Below, in pieces: positions 35,681 through 45,254 of a stretch of 64,000 bases of DNA. The position numbers were made by a program, and so were the translations under genes. The stretch is from positions 186,001 through 250,000 of the forward strand of contig JACJXC010000007.1 in assembly GCA_020636835.1 (NCBI GenBank), written 5' to 3'. How positions within the stretch are numbered: the stretch's first letter is position 1; each line of letters opens with the position of its first letter. The notes under the pieces are model-generated. The model had not been told where the DNA came from, searched no databases, and saw nothing but the letters and a program-made list of their open reading frames with translations. Origin of the DNA: Bacteroidales bacterium (lineage in GTDB: Bacteria > Bacteroidota > Bacteroidia > Bacteroidales > Tenuifilaceae).

Positions 35681-37614
35681 CGGGCAATTAAAAGTTTACG
35701 GGTAGTAGGCTCACCCTTCGCATAACAGATCCTAACCAGATACAGCCCCACCGGTAAATCCTGCACACTAATGCCATTAAGATTGGCCAAAAATCCCAAA
35801 TTACGCACCACCCTGCCGGTTGTGCTAATTATTTGCACCGATACAATTTCGACGGGGCTATCGCTCGTAATCGAAAAATAGTTACTGGCCGGATTGGGAT
35901 ACACCGTAATACTCGATTGATCCTTAGCATAACCGACATGAGTAATAGGCTGATGCATCTTGCCCAGTATTGGCCTCACCATTAACGAACCTTCATACTC
36001 AGTATTACGCCACACGCCCTCGTAATCGTAGAATAGCCGGCTTTGGTTTTGCAAATTCCGATCATATCCCACATTAAGCATATCCGAGGTAGTTTTCTCC
36101 CAACCCAAATAAAAGTTCCCAACAGGAATAAATGTTGGATCAATACCATACACAGTAAATTTATTAAGACTATCGGTATGTACAGGCCGCACGCCACTCA
36201 TTTGGTAGAATATATTGCCCGGTTTTCCGTTATCATCATCCCAAAGGGTAATTTTAAAGGGAACCAGATTGGCATCGTCAACTGTTCGGTTAAAATACAT
36301 CATCACGCCCTTCAATGTATCGGCCTTGTAGTTGTAAAAACGCATGGCCACCATTCCACTTTCGGTCCCTTTGCCATACAGGCCATAACCGGCTTCGGCA
36401 GAACCATCGTCGAACGCATAGTAGTTGTAAAATTCCATTACCGAGGCAATGGTATCGTTATACCGCAAATGGGCTGTTGAGGGTGCCATGTCGGTAACAA
36501 GATGCGATTTAAGGATATACTTGGCCGAGTCGGGCCAGGCCGAGGTGAAGTTGTAATCGAAAAAACGGGTGTACGAAACATTTTGGAAGGCGTAAATATT
36601 CTCGCTACTCCCGCCACCCGAAAACGAAAACTCGGACTGCGATCCGGAAAGATCGACAATGGAGAAAAACCGTTCAACATTCCACGTGGTTGGGCCAAGG
36701 TTATGGTAATCGATTTTGAGTTTTAGCGTATCGGAAAATTCGGGTTTATAGGCCTCGGCAAAATGACTCCATGGGACTGAAGTGTAATTACGCATCATAG
36801 TGCGAATGGGCTGATAAAAAGCTATATCGTTATAAACCGTATCCTCAAACTCCCTGTTCACATTAAGGTAAACCATATCGATATGCCAATGATCCGAGTT
36901 ATACCTAATACTGGGCACAGTGGTATTGGCTGGAATAGAAGCGTAATTCACAAACCGGAACTTAAAGTTAGAGGACAGAAAGCGCTGCTGGTTGATGTGA
37001 ATAACACCGTTGAAAAATGTTTTGTATAGAGTATCGGATTGCACAGTTTTTTCAAGCACGTTAAGCAAATTCTTCTGAGTAAGGGTTTTAGCTTCAGAGT
37101 TAAACGAGGCCGACCACACCCTAATCCACTCAGCCTCAACATCGTCCCAGAATTCAACCACCAAGGAATCCTCTGGCGACGAGGCGTAGCCCAATCCCTG
37201 AGGTTGAAAACTAAACGAAAGGTACACCCTGTCGGTTTCGGAATAGTTAAGTAGTATCGGGAGCGAGGTTAGCGTATCGGCACCCATGGGGGTAATGCTC
37301 AACTCGGGATACAGCTCGCCCTTGCCATTTATTGCATCCAAAGTGGCCACCCCAATGCTCGGAGGGTTAATTGCATAGCGCAAATTGGAAAACACTCCGG
37401 AACTAACCCACCTTTCGGCAGATGGCAATGGATTGCACTGGCTAAAATCGTCGAAGAAAGGTAAAGCCAACGCCGACTTTTGCTTGGTGCAGCACTTACT
37501 GGGCCGAGTGTTGCCAACGGAGTACGACGACAAGTCGATCAGCACTTCCTGGGCAAAGGCCGGAAGAATTGTAACACCTATAATAATTAAAAGCAATAAT
37601 CGTTTCGGAAGCAT
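35677..37614 (-). CDS. T9SS-secreted protein with type A sorting domain
   Basis: A 645-residue secreted protein. Signal peptide at the N-terminus (to about FAQE, residue 22). The C-terminus has the type A sorting domain, opening VYPNPASNYFSI and ending GLYLVRICYAKGEPTTRKLL, which directs export by the type IX system. The body has no known catalytic motif. In an operon with the PASTA protein upstream and RluD downstream. Confidence 0.88.
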   Translation of the reverse strand: MLPKRLLLLIIIGVTILPAFAQEVLIDLSSYSVGNTRPSKCCTKQKSALALPFFDDFSQCNPLPSAERWVSSGVFSNLRYAINPPSIGVATLDAINGKGELYPELSITPMGADTLTSLPILLNYSETDRVYLSFSFQPQGLGYASSPEDSLVVEFWDDVEAEWIRVWSASFNSEAKTLTQKNLLNVLEKTVQSDTLYKTFFNGVIHINQQRFLSSNFKFRFVNYASIPANTTVPSIRYNSDHWHIDMVYLNVNREFEDTVYNDIAFYQPIRTMMRNYTSVPWSHFAEAYKPEFSDTLKLKIDYHNLGPTTWNVERFFSIVDLSGSQSEFSFSGGGSSENIYAFQNVSYTRFFDYNFTSAWPDSAKYILKSHLVTDMAPSTAHLRYNDTIASVMEFYNYYAFDDGSAEAGYGLYGKGTESGMVAMRFYNYKADTLKGVMMYFNRTVDDANLVPFKITLWDDDNGKPGNIFYQMSGVRPVHTDSLNKFTVYGIDPTFIPVGNFYLGWEKTTSDMLNVGYDRNLQNQSRLFYDYEGVWRNTEYEGSLMVRPILGKMHQPITHVGYAKDQSSITVYPNPASNYFSITSDSPVEIVSVQIISTTGRVVRNLGFLANLNGISVQDLPVGLYLVRICYAKGEPTTRKLLIAR

Positions 37615-37630
37615 ACTTTTACCTCAATAA

Positions 37631-38500
37631 TTACTCAACAACCTCGTCGTCGCTAATTGCACTGTTATACAACGAGTCGAGGGTAGCATTACCTGCTTCA
37701 ATCCGCGGAATTCGGGATTGGTTCAACGTAAGCCAAATATCCACCTTGGTACCAAAACCGATGGCATTGGGCTCCGAGTAGGCAGGATACTGACTATAAA
37801 CCCTAGCATCTAACGAATCCTTAAGGTTAATTATTGTTTCATCGAACCGAATTCTACCAATATTTAACGAGGCCTCCACAATTCGGTTGCGGGCATCATT
37901 AATTTTCAACCCAATAAGCAGTGGCAAACCCGTTTTCTCGCCGTGCATACCCATACCTAGAACCAGGTGAATTTTTGATCCCTTGGGAATCATGGCTCCT
38001 GCCCTGATACTGTTACCCTCGTACCACTGATCGAGCACGTTATTCACTCCCATGTCGGGACGGAAGGCTAAAGAGCCCACCTCAAGCCCCTGCTGCTCCA
38101 GGATCGCCTTTGCCTGACGGAGCGTATAGCCCACAATATTAGGAACTTCAACTTTAATGGGGTTAGTTGCATTTATAGTGATAAACACCCGGCGGTTCTT
38201 CTTAACATGCTTGCCCGGCTCGGGGTTTTGATCTATCACACTACCCGGCATCCGGTTAAAGATATAAACCGAATCGGATATCTCGACCCTAAGATTCTCG
38301 TCTTCGGCCAATTCCCTCATATCCAACAGGGTCATCCCTCTAAAATCGGGGATGGGCGAGCTCTGGTTATGGCGAGTGTAAATTCTTAAGAATATCATCA
38401 ACACAATAAGCAATGCCAACGAAACACCCATTGCTATTAGAATGGTTTTAACATAGGGGTTTTGCACAATTTTTAGTAGAATAGCCTTAACTTTTTCCAT
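37631..38500 (-). CDS. PASTA-domain membrane protein
   Basis: A 289-residue protein with a cytoplasmic N-terminus, one membrane helix (about 18-42), then three extracytoplasmic PASTA repeats (about 48-250), e.g. IPDFRGMTLLDMRELAEDEN and VEVPNIVGYTLRQAKAILEQ. PASTA domains bind peptidoglycan or muropeptides. There is no kinase or transpeptidase domain. Bacteroidota often carry such a protein with rluD and ddl. Confidence 0.88.
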   Translation of the reverse strand: MEKVKAILLKIVQNPYVKTILIAMGVSLALLIVLMIFLRIYTRHNQSSPIPDFRGMTLLDMRELAEDENLRVEISDSVYIFNRMPGSVIDQNPEPGKHVKKNRRVFITINATNPIKVEVPNIVGYTLRQAKAILEQQGLEVGSLAFRPDMGVNNVLDQWYEGNSIRAGAMIPKGSKIHLVLGMGMHGEKTGLPLLIGLKINDARNRIVEASLNIGRIRFDETIINLKDSLDARVYSQYPAYSEPNAIGFGTKVDIWLTLNQSRIPRIEAGNATLDSLYNSAISDDEVVE

Positions 38501-38680
38501 ACCTCTAGAGTTAAAAAATCATCAACAAAAATAACACTATCATCCGATAAAATTGAATTTGGGCTCACAAAAAACAGATCGGAACCAATTGGTAAATCAA
38601 AGTTTACCCCTGCAACACCTGTATTCAGTCCAATCGGAAACAACACCCCATTATAATATGTTATAACTCCGTATAGAGCT

Positions 38681-39805
38681 TTAGTACTCCCTAATGGGCC
38701 TGTACAGCGAATCGCGCTCAAAGGGAATCCGACCGGCCGAACGGATAATGCCTGTTAGCATATCAACGGTCATGCGGGGTTTTTTATCCTCGGCACCAGC
38801 CATGGAGTATATTTTGGTGGTATCGTCGATGGTTCCATCAATATCATCAACCCCAAAAGCAAGCGCCAACTGAGTATTCTCCCTTCCTAACATGGGCCAA
38901 TAGGCCTTAATATGCTCGATGTTGTCGAAAAAGATTCTGGAAATGGCGAAATTCCGGAGATCCTCGGTTAGGTTCACCTCGCCCAGGTAACTTAGCGCAT
39001 TATCCCCCGAACGGAATTTTAAAGGGATGAAGCAGTTGAAGCCGTGCGATCGATCCTGAAGACTCCGGATAGCATCCATGTGCTCCGCTCTATGCCTATA
39101 GCTCTCGACATGCCCATAGAGCATGGTTGCGTTGGAGAATAAACCCTCGGCATGTGCCGCCTCGTGTATCTCGAGCCATGCTTGAGCCGATGCCTTATCG
39201 GGACAAATCTTCTCGCGCACCTCGGGGTTCAGTATCTCGGCACCTCCCCCGGGAATGGAGCCCAATCCACACGCTTTTAGGCGTCGAATCCCCTCGCGGT
39301 AAGGGAGTTTGGCCTTCCGGATGCAGTACTCCAACTCCACGGCCGAATAGGCTTTGACGTGTATATTGGGCAGCACCTTTTTGATGGTCTGAATTATTAA
39401 ACAGTAGTAATCCAAATCCCAGTCGGGATGTACCCCTCCGGTTATATGCACCTCGCTCACATCCTTTCCAATGTACTTCTTAGCCGCTTCGGCAATATCG
39501 TCAACAGACATCACCCAGCTCAACGGGTCTGAGGCCTGCCTACGGTAGGAGCAAAACTTACAGTTAAACACACATATATTAGTAGGCTCAATATGGAAAT
39601 TCTTGTTAAAATAAACATTCTTCCCATTCTTGCGAGTGCATACCAGAGTGGACAACTCGGCCAGTAAGCCCAATTCGGCCTTCTCGTAAAGTTCAATAGT
39701 TTCGTCAACCGAAATCCTCTGCTCAGCAATAACCTTGTTCGCAATGGATTTTATAGATGGATCGGAGGCCGAATTTGAAATATAGTTTATTAGGGTTTGT
39801 TCCAT
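38681..39805 (-). CDS. mqnE: Aminofutalosine synthase MqnE
   Basis: A 374-residue radical SAM enzyme of the futalosine menaquinone pathway. Cluster motif CVFNCKFC (CxxxCxxC) after the TNICVF turn, then EVHITGGVHPDWD and GSIPGGGAEILNPEVR, and RIPFERDSLYRPI at the end, all MqnE-like. CofH and MqnC are relatives; MqnE is favoured by the length and C-terminus. The start at 39805 (MEQTLINYIS) is favoured over an upstream ATG. No other menaquinone genes are in the window. Confidence 0.85.
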   Translation of the reverse strand: MEQTLINYISNSASDPSIKSIANKVIAEQRISVDETIELYEKAELGLLAELSTLVCTRKNGKNVYFNKNFHIEPTNICVFNCKFCSYRRQASDPLSWVMSVDDIAEAAKKYIGKDVSEVHITGGVHPDWDLDYYCLIIQTIKKVLPNIHVKAYSAVELEYCIRKAKLPYREGIRRLKACGLGSIPGGGAEILNPEVREKICPDKASAQAWLEIHEAAHAEGLFSNATMLYGHVESYRHRAEHMDAIRSLQDRSHGFNCFIPLKFRSGDNALSYLGEVNLTEDLRNFAISRIFFDNIEHIKAYWPMLGRENTQLALAFGVDDIDGTIDDTTKIYSMAGAEDKKPRMTVDMLTGIIRSAGRIPFERDSLYRPIREY

Positions 39806-39852
39806 TATTTTGAAGATTTTCGGAGAGGGCAAAGATAGTAATTCCGTAAAAC

Positions 39853-39879
39853 AAAAAAGGCAGGAATAACTCCTGCCTT
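39853..39879 (-). terminator. rpmH terminator
   Basis: AAGGCAGGA (39857-39865) pairs with TCCTGCCTT (39871-39879) over a 5-base loop; on the minus strand the stem is followed by six T. Confidence 0.85.
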
Positions 39880-39899
39880 AACTGTAATATCAAGTACGA

Positions 39900-40055
39900 C
39901 TATTTGTGAATAAACTCATCGGAAACAGTAAGTTTCTTTCTTCCTTTAGCGCGACGTGCAGCCAATACTCTACGACCATTGGCAGTTGACATACGCTCGC
40001 GGAACCCGTGTTTATTTTTCCTCTTTCTTTTCGAGGGTTGGAACGTTCTTTTCAT
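39900..40055 (-). CDS. rpmH: 50S ribosomal protein L34
   Basis: A 51-residue [23 protein letters not shown], then [20 protein letters not shown] and [11 protein letters not shown]. The opening and the [12 protein letters not shown] core are the L34 signature. A -7 box TACCTTTG (40131-40138) and the terminator at 39853-39879 make it a stand-alone unit. The neighbours usual in other phyla (rnpA, yidC, dnaA) are absent. Confidence 0.97.
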   Translation of the reverse strand: MKRTFQPSKRKRKNKHGFRERMSTANGRRVLAARRAKGRKKLTVSDEFIHK

Positions 40056-40130
40056 TGTAGTAGCCTTTTATAATTTTTACTTTCTTTGATTATCAATAAA
40101 TTACAAACCCAAAAGTGTTTTTTGGGATTG

Positions 40131-40138
40131 CAAAGGTA
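40131..40138 (-). promoter_or_regulatory. -7 box for rpmH
   Basis: TACCTTTG on the minus strand fits TAnnTTTG, about 75 bases before the rpmH ATG. A small hairpin, CCCAAAA with TTTTGGG (about 40108-40126), lies in the leader. Confidence 0.6.
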
Positions 40139-40324
40139 GAATAATTTTCAAACTAAAAAAAGAATATCGTTTAAAATATACACCTACCTACTGCAAAAAT
40201 ACTGAAGAGTTTTTCAATACACGAACTCATCATACCCCATCCTAAATCCAACGGATTAATTTACCACACCGTAAAAACAGAATATTTCAACCCAAAAGGC
40301 GCAATATGCCCCATGTCGAAATAA

Positions 40325-40945
40325 CTAACTGGGGATAAACACTATATACTTTTCAGCAAAATACTCCTCCTCAAAAAAATCCTGAATATTCCATCGTTCA
40401 CAATGCCTACGGTAAGGCTTTAGCTCCTCGGATATATCGCCACCCTTCAGGAATATCATGCCATTGGGAAGCGAATTGCTTCCGCCGGGCTTTACGCTTT
40501 TGCCCGACCAACCAATAAGCTGTGCAATTGGCGCCACAGCCCGACTAACCACAAAATCGAACTTATCGGGGATATCCTCGGCGCGCGATTTTACTACCGT
40601 AACATTGGTTAAACCCAACGCATTGGCCACCTCTTGCGCCACAATTGTTTTTTTCCCAATTGAATCGACCAATGTGAAATGGCAAAGCGGGAACAGTATG
40701 GCCAAAGGGATACCGGGAAACCCGCCGCCTGTTCCAATGTCCATAATGCGCGTACCGCGTGCAAAGTTAATCACCTTGGCAATGGCCATTGAGTGCAGCA
40801 CGTGGTGAACCATCAAATTATCAATATCCTTGCGCGATATCACATTTATTTGAGCGTTCCAGTGCCTATACAATTTATCCAACTCCTGAAGCTGGGTGCG
40901 TTGCGTTTGATCCAACCCAGGGAAGTAGCTCAGTATCGTTTGCAT
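40325..40945 (-). CDS. rsmG: 16S rRNA m7G527 methyltransferase
   Basis: A 206-residue SAM-dependent methyltransferase (also GidB). SAM-binding MDIGTGGGFPGIPLAI, then TLVDSIGKK and VVSRAVAPI, all standard. Begins 4 bases after the sigma-factor stop, so it is in the GT2-sigma-rsmG operon. Confidence 0.95.
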   Translation of the reverse strand: MQTILSYFPGLDQTQRTQLQELDKLYRHWNAQINVISRKDIDNLMVHHVLHSMAIAKVINFARGTRIMDIGTGGGFPGIPLAILFPLCHFTLVDSIGKKTIVAQEVANALGLTNVTVVKSRAEDIPDKFDFVVSRAVAPIAQLIGWSGKSVKPGGSNSLPNGMIFLKGGDISEELKPYRRHCERWNIQDFFEEEYFAEKYIVFIPS

Positions 40946-40949
40946 ACTA

Positions 40950-41564
40950 TTAGTGGTGTGGCGGTAGATTATTTAAGATATTGAACAGCAACTCCCGAGC
41001 GCGAAACAGTTGAGCCTTCACAGTTCCTAACGGCAAGCTCAACTCATCGGCAATTTCCTCGTACGAATACTCCTTAAAGTATCGAAGTTCGATGAGTTTA
41101 CGGTAGCGAGGTTTGAGTTTGGCCACAATTTCCTGCACCAACTTTATGTTTTGCTCCTTAATGAGGTTCTCCTCAGGATCGGGTGTTCCAGACGAAAGCA
41201 TTGCAGTAGGGGGAGTGTAAGCGCCCTCCTGATCGTCCACATTCTGATCGATGGAAACTATATTCGCTTTACGCTTGCGGATAAAATCGATACAATTATT
41301 GGTGGCAATCTTGAACAGCCAGGTGCTAAATGCGTAATTGGGTGTGTACTGGTGAATATTCTTAAAAGCTTTTCCAAACGCCTCGAGGGTTAAATCCTCG
41401 GCATCGCTTTTGTTATTCACCATTTTAAGTAGCATAAAGTAGATAGCATCTCTATACCTATCCAATAAATCGGAATACGCCTTTTGATCCCCATTAATGG
41501 CTTTCTCCACCAGGGTAAGGTCAAATTTTGCTTTATCCGATAGGCTATCCGATGCTAATTCCAT
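40950..41564 (-). CDS. ECF-type RNA polymerase sigma factor
   Basis: A 204-residue sigma factor: region 2 (ALDRYRDAIYFMLLKM-like, about 30-100, with DAEDLTLEAF) and region 4 (YRKLIELRYFKEYSYEEIAD and PLGTVKAQLFRAREL, about 145-195). No anti-sigma gene is adjacent. Its start overlaps the glycosyltransferase stop by 10 bases. The regulon is unknown. Confidence 0.9.
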   Translation of the reverse strand: MELASDSLSDKAKFDLTLVEKAINGDQKAYSDLLDRYRDAIYFMLLKMVNNKSDAEDLTLEAFGKAFKNIHQYTPNYAFSTWLFKIATNNCIDFIRKRKANIVSIDQNVDDQEGAYTPPTAMLSSGTPDPEENLIKEQNIKLVQEIVAKLKPRYRKLIELRYFKEYSYEEIADELSLPLGTVKAQLFRARELLFNILNNLPPHH

Positions 41565-42730
41565 TTTATTTTTTTAGGAGTAAGGCTATTCAATATAAAT
41601 AGTTTTGCGTAAAAATATAACGAATAAAAATCCCATAAAAGCGAAATTAACAATAATTTCTTTTCGTTCAGCCTTCTCATGGCAGCTTTATTGATGGAAA
41701 ACTGCACAATGTACCGCAGAGCAACAGCAGAGCCTACTGCATAGGGATAGTATATCAATGCGAATAATGCCGAAGCAGCTGCATAGAATAAAAACCTGGA
41801 CGCAGGTTCCAATCCCAAACGTATTTTTACCGATGTGCTATAAAACCTAGACGTTGATGTATGTCGGCGCTTCTGCCTCAACCAATTAACGTAACTCTTA
41901 TTGGGGACCGAGAGCATCTGGGCGTTGGTTCGGAACTCAACCCTTGTGTTACCCTTACACGCCACCTCGCGCACGAACAGATCATCGTCGCCCGACTCCA
42001 CATGGCTGTGCGATGCGAACCCTCTATTTTTGAAGAACAAGCTCCGCTTGTAGGCCAAATTCCGGCCCACGCCCATATAGGGACGTCCAAGTAGCGCAAG
42101 CCCCAGATAGCTCATCGCAATCTGCATGGTATCCATACGGATAAACTTGTTGAGCAACCCCTTCTCGGAAAGGTAGCCCCCGTAACCTAGCACCACCTCG
42201 GCGTTTCCGTTGAAATTTTCGGCCATTGTGGCAAGCCACATATCGCCATGGGGAACACAATCGGCATCGGTAAGCAACAGCCACTCGTGCTTTGCCGCTT
42301 TAATACCAACGGTTAATGCGAGTTTTTTTGTATGGCTGAATTTCTCGTCGGCCTTAATTGTGGTTACTTTGAGATGCGGGTATTGTTTCTGGAGGTTTTC
42401 CAGCACCATGTCGGAATTATCGGCCGAACAATCGTTCACCACCACCACTTCAAAATTGGGATACTTCTGCTCCAAAATCTTAGGAAGGAATCGCTGTAAG
42501 TTCTCCTCCTCGTTACGAGCGCAAATTACCACCGATACCGGTGGCTGATCCTCGCTAATCGTTTTTTTCGCAACACTGTTCTTTTTCTGGACTACTTTAA
42601 AAAAGACCCCGAAGTAGTAGTAGAGCTGAATTAACAACGAAAGTAGTAAAATCCCGGCGAGTATTAATTCGTAAGGTTTTGAATTTCTGATGATTTCTTC
42701 CACAGCAAAATGCTTAAAAATACTAAGCAA
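41555..42730 (-). CDS. Family 2 glycosyltransferase, membrane-bound
   Basis: A 391-residue processive-type GT2. An N-terminal helix (about 18-38), then the GT-A domain with VSVVICARNEEENL, the metal-binding TDADCVPHGD, and SGDDDLFVREVA and QKRRHTSTSRFY (a QxxRW-like motif), then two or three C-terminal helices. Resembles glycosyltransferases of Bacteroidota surface glycans; the sugar is unknown. Confidence 0.88.
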   Translation of the reverse strand: MLSIFKHFAVEEIIRNSKPYELILAGILLLSLLIQLYYYFGVFFKVVQKKNSVAKKTISEDQPPVSVVICARNEEENLQRFLPKILEQKYPNFEVVVVNDCSADNSDMVLENLQKQYPHLKVTTIKADEKFSHTKKLALTVGIKAAKHEWLLLTDADCVPHGDMWLATMAENFNGNAEVVLGYGGYLSEKGLLNKFIRMDTMQIAMSYLGLALLGRPYMGVGRNLAYKRSLFFKNRGFASHSHVESGDDDLFVREVACKGNTRVEFRTNAQMLSVPNKSYVNWLRQKRRHTSTSRFYSTSVKIRLGLEPASRFLFYAAASALFALIYYPYAVGSAVALRYIVQFSINKAAMRRLNEKKLLLISLLWDFYSLYFYAKLFILNSLTPKKIKWN

Positions 42731-42808
42731 TGATATTAAACATTTTTGGGTTTACAAAACGAAAATGTTTATGAAAGATCCACAAGGGCAATTGGGGTTT
42801 GATAGTCT

Positions 42809-42854
42809 AAAAAAAAAATCCCCTCAATTTGTCAATTCAATTGAAGGGATTTTA
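42809..42854 (-). terminator. Terminator of the BlaR1-TonB gene
   Basis: On the minus strand AATCCCTTCAATT pairs with a matching AATTGAGGGGATT segment (one bulge or mismatch) and is followed by nine T. Confidence 0.75.
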
Positions 42855-42868
42855 AATGATAGATGAAT

Positions 42869-44659
42869 TTACTTTTTGTCGTCAAGTTTAAAAACTACGG
42901 GTAAGATGATTTTTACACGAACCGCCTGTCCTCGTTGGTATCCAGGAGTCCATTTAGGCATACTTTCAACTACCCGGATAGCCTCTTTATCAAGGATAGG
43001 GTCTACACCGTGTTCAATTTTTACAGTGCTAACAACACCGTTTTCTTCAACCACAAACGACACATACACCTTGCCTTGGATTCCATTCTTTGCAGCAATC
43101 TCAGGGTATTTAACATTTTTCACAATGTACTCACGGGCTGCAGCAACATCCCTATTATCGAACATTGGCATTTGCTCAACAACAACAAAGGGTTCGTATT
43201 TTAATGTGTCAATCTTTTGACATTCTTTATTGGATTTCACTTCAATTATCTCAACGTTCCCCTCATTGGTCGGGATCTCAAACATTTCTTTAAAATAAAT
43301 GCCAATAACGTATTTTTTACCTGGCTCCCGATTGAAAAGAGATAGATTGTATGTTCCAGTTTCCTTGCATTGGTATTCAATACAGTTTTGTCCAAGCGCC
43401 ATGTCTATTCTCGAAGGAATGATCTCGGCTCTCTCATCATTATTCACTTTCATCAACAAGGGGTGCGTTTTTATTATCTTGTCTTTTGCCTCACCTACTA
43501 CATAAACATTGTACACAACTCCGCTTTTAAGCACAATAATTTCGTTAAACTCATCCTTGCCAACTTCGATTATTTTTAATTCGCTTTTAGGGTCAAGATT
43601 TCTTTTCATTCGGGTCAACATTTCAGCAACAGATTCTATATTTTTCTGAATCCCGGGCTCATTCTCTTGTAAGAAAACGGGCGGTTGCTTATCGTTTGCA
43701 ACGTATTGCTTTACGGCTATTTCGTTTCGTTTTTCAGGCATTAAAGCATTATCATTTTTGATATACCTTACCTTGGTTTGAAACGACATCAACCCAATTA
43801 GTACTGCAATTACAGGAATTGCAAGTGTGTACTTAATTAGAACCGATTTTGGAGTTTTATTAGTTGTCATCATGGCGAATCGTTTTTTTAGGAGTTTAGC
43901 ACTAAATGAATTGGCCACCCTTGGCGTAACTGAACTGGCCAAATAGTTCAGCAGTAATTGCTGGTAGGCATATTTGCTAGCGCCACCTTTAACCACGCTG
44001 TAATCGGCCAAGAATTCGTGAACCTCGCGCATATCCTTTTTGATAAGATATGCTAAAGGGTTAAACCAATGGAGAACCTGAAAGAGCTCGGCAAGCAGCA
44101 GATCGAGCGTGTGGTACTGCCTAACATGAACTAGTTCATGCTGTATTAGCAGTTGGTTTTCCTTTAGTTGAAAATCCTTTTGTGGTAGTACGATAATTCC
44201 AAAGAACGAGAATGTTTGATTCCAGTAATCCGAAACAATTACCCTTTTGCCGTATAATCTTTCAACTCTAGAGTATCTTAAAAGATTTACGCCAAACCTA
44301 ATAAGCATGTAGAGCAGACGAAGTAATATTAAAGAGCTAACCATTAGGTGTAGGTAAAGCATAACACCGACAATGCTATCTGATTCCCAGAAAGAAATAT
44401 CGGGCTCGACTGAAACTATTTCTTGTCCAAAATCCGTTATTTCGGGAATAGCAGTTTCAAATGCGGGAATCTCAACTGTTTTGTAGCTGATAAATTTAAT
44501 TAAAGGGAATAGGGAGGCGAAAACAATGGTAAACAGTAAGTAAAACCTGCTTATCGCAAAATGCTGATTCTTCCGGAAAAGCAAGAGGAACAACCCGTAC
44601 AGCGCAGTAAATGCCACTGTCGATTTTAACAGGTAAATTAAAATACTACTGCTTTCCAT
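42869..44659 (-). CDS. BlaR1/MecR1-type M56 metallopeptidase with TonB-like C-terminus
   Basis: A 596-residue membrane protein. N-terminal helices with the M56 peptidase domain (about 1-300): zinc motif HELVHVRQ and the glutamate in VHEFLAD. A helix near residue 283 leads to a periplasmic region, and the C-terminal 85 residues form a TonB-C domain (NVKYPEIAAKNGIQGKVYVS... SMPKWTPGYQRGQ). There is no beta-lactamase-like sensor. It probably cleaves the partner BlaI repressor after sensing an unknown signal. The start overlaps blaI by 14 bases. Confidence 0.88.
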   Translation of the reverse strand: MESSSILIYLLKSTVAFTALYGLFLLLFRKNQHFAISRFYLLFTIVFASLFPLIKFISYKTVEIPAFETAIPEITDFGQEIVSVEPDISFWESDSIVGVMLYLHLMVSSLILLRLLYMLIRFGVNLLRYSRVERLYGKRVIVSDYWNQTFSFFGIIVLPQKDFQLKENQLLIQHELVHVRQYHTLDLLLAELFQVLHWFNPLAYLIKKDMREVHEFLADYSVVKGGASKYAYQQLLLNYLASSVTPRVANSFSAKLLKKRFAMMTTNKTPKSVLIKYTLAIPVIAVLIGLMSFQTKVRYIKNDNALMPEKRNEIAVKQYVANDKQPPVFLQENEPGIQKNIESVAEMLTRMKRNLDPKSELKIIEVGKDEFNEIIVLKSGVVYNVYVVGEAKDKIIKTHPLLMKVNNDERAEIIPSRIDMALGQNCIEYQCKETGTYNLSLFNREPGKKYVIGIYFKEMFEIPTNEGNVEIIEVKSNKECQKIDTLKYEPFVVVEQMPMFDNRDVAAAREYIVKNVKYPEIAAKNGIQGKVYVSFVVEENGVVSTVKIEHGVDPILDKEAIRVVESMPKWTPGYQRGQAVRVKIILPVVFKLDDKK

Positions 44660-45041
44660 TGATTTCGTCCTCCTTACGTTTTTCTATTTCCTTCTCAAGC
44701 AGCAACTTCAATTCCTCCAGCTCGCTTAGGCTTACATCTCGGTCCGAGGCAAAGAACGAGGCGAAACGCTCAACAGAGCTGTTGAAGTGCTTACTTAGCA
44801 CGTGGCGGAAACTTAACCGGGCGTAATCCTTTTTTGTTACCAACGGGTGGTACTGGTGGTTTTTGCCATAGGCAGTATACCCTACCATGCCCTTTTTCTC
44901 GAGTATTCGGACAATGGTGGAAACAGTGGTGTACGCCGGCTTTGGTTCCGGGAACTCATCGAGGATATCCTTTACGAAAGCCTTTTCCAACTTCCATAAA
45001 TAATCCATCACTTGCTCTTCTGCTTTGGTTAACTCTTTCAT
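44646..45041 (-). CDS. BlaI/MecI/CopY-family repressor
   Basis: A 131-residue winged-helix repressor: LTKAEEQVMDYLWKLEKAFV, VKDILDEFPEPKPAYTTVST, TIVRILEKKGMVGYTAYGKN. Family members dimerise on AT-rich dyads and are inactivated by cleavage by BlaR1/MecR1 peptidases; the M56 partner is next. Operators are seen just upstream (45051-45091). Confidence 0.92.
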   Translation of the reverse strand: MKELTKAEEQVMDYLWKLEKAFVKDILDEFPEPKPAYTTVSTIVRILEKKGMVGYTAYGKNHQYHPLVTKKDYARLSFRHVLSKHFNSSVERFASFFASDRDVSLSELEELKLLLEKEIEKRKEDEINGKQ

Positions 45042-45045
45042 AAAG

Positions 45046-45091
45046 CAAATATAACTATATATTTTAGTTATACAACTAAAAAGTATAGTTA
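45046..45091 (-). promoter_or_regulatory. BlaI promoter with two tandem dyad operators
   Basis: AACTA-N7-TAGTT occurs twice: 45053-45069 and 45074-45090, 21 bases centre to centre, on the same helix face. The first is extended to ATAACTA/TAGTTAT. A minus-strand -7 box TATATTTG (45053-45046) overlaps the first dyad and ends only 4 bases before the ATG, so the messenger may be almost leaderless. The dyads are the likely BlaI binding sites. Confidence 0.75.
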
Positions 45092-45227
45092 CATTTCAAA
45101 ATAAATTGTAGTATACTGATAATTAGTACATTTAAAATACTTTTAAAAAAAATCTCTTTAACTCGCAAAGGGATAATTGTGTTTTTTTCAAATAAAATAC
45201 CCTATAAACAATAAAGTATTTTTACAT

Positions 45228-45235
45228 TATCTTTG
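45228..45235 (+). promoter_or_regulatory. -7 box for tgt
   Basis: TATCTTTG fits TAnnTTTG, 19 bases before the ATG at 45255. Confidence 0.55.
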
Positions 45236-45254
45236 TGCCGAAATTTTTTGATGG

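Noticed and set aside
38473..38721. 82-codon minus-strand ORF bridging mqnE and the PASTA gene
   Set aside because: It overlaps both flanking genes in another frame; only the middle 180 bases are non-coding. I recognise no family and treat it as chance.
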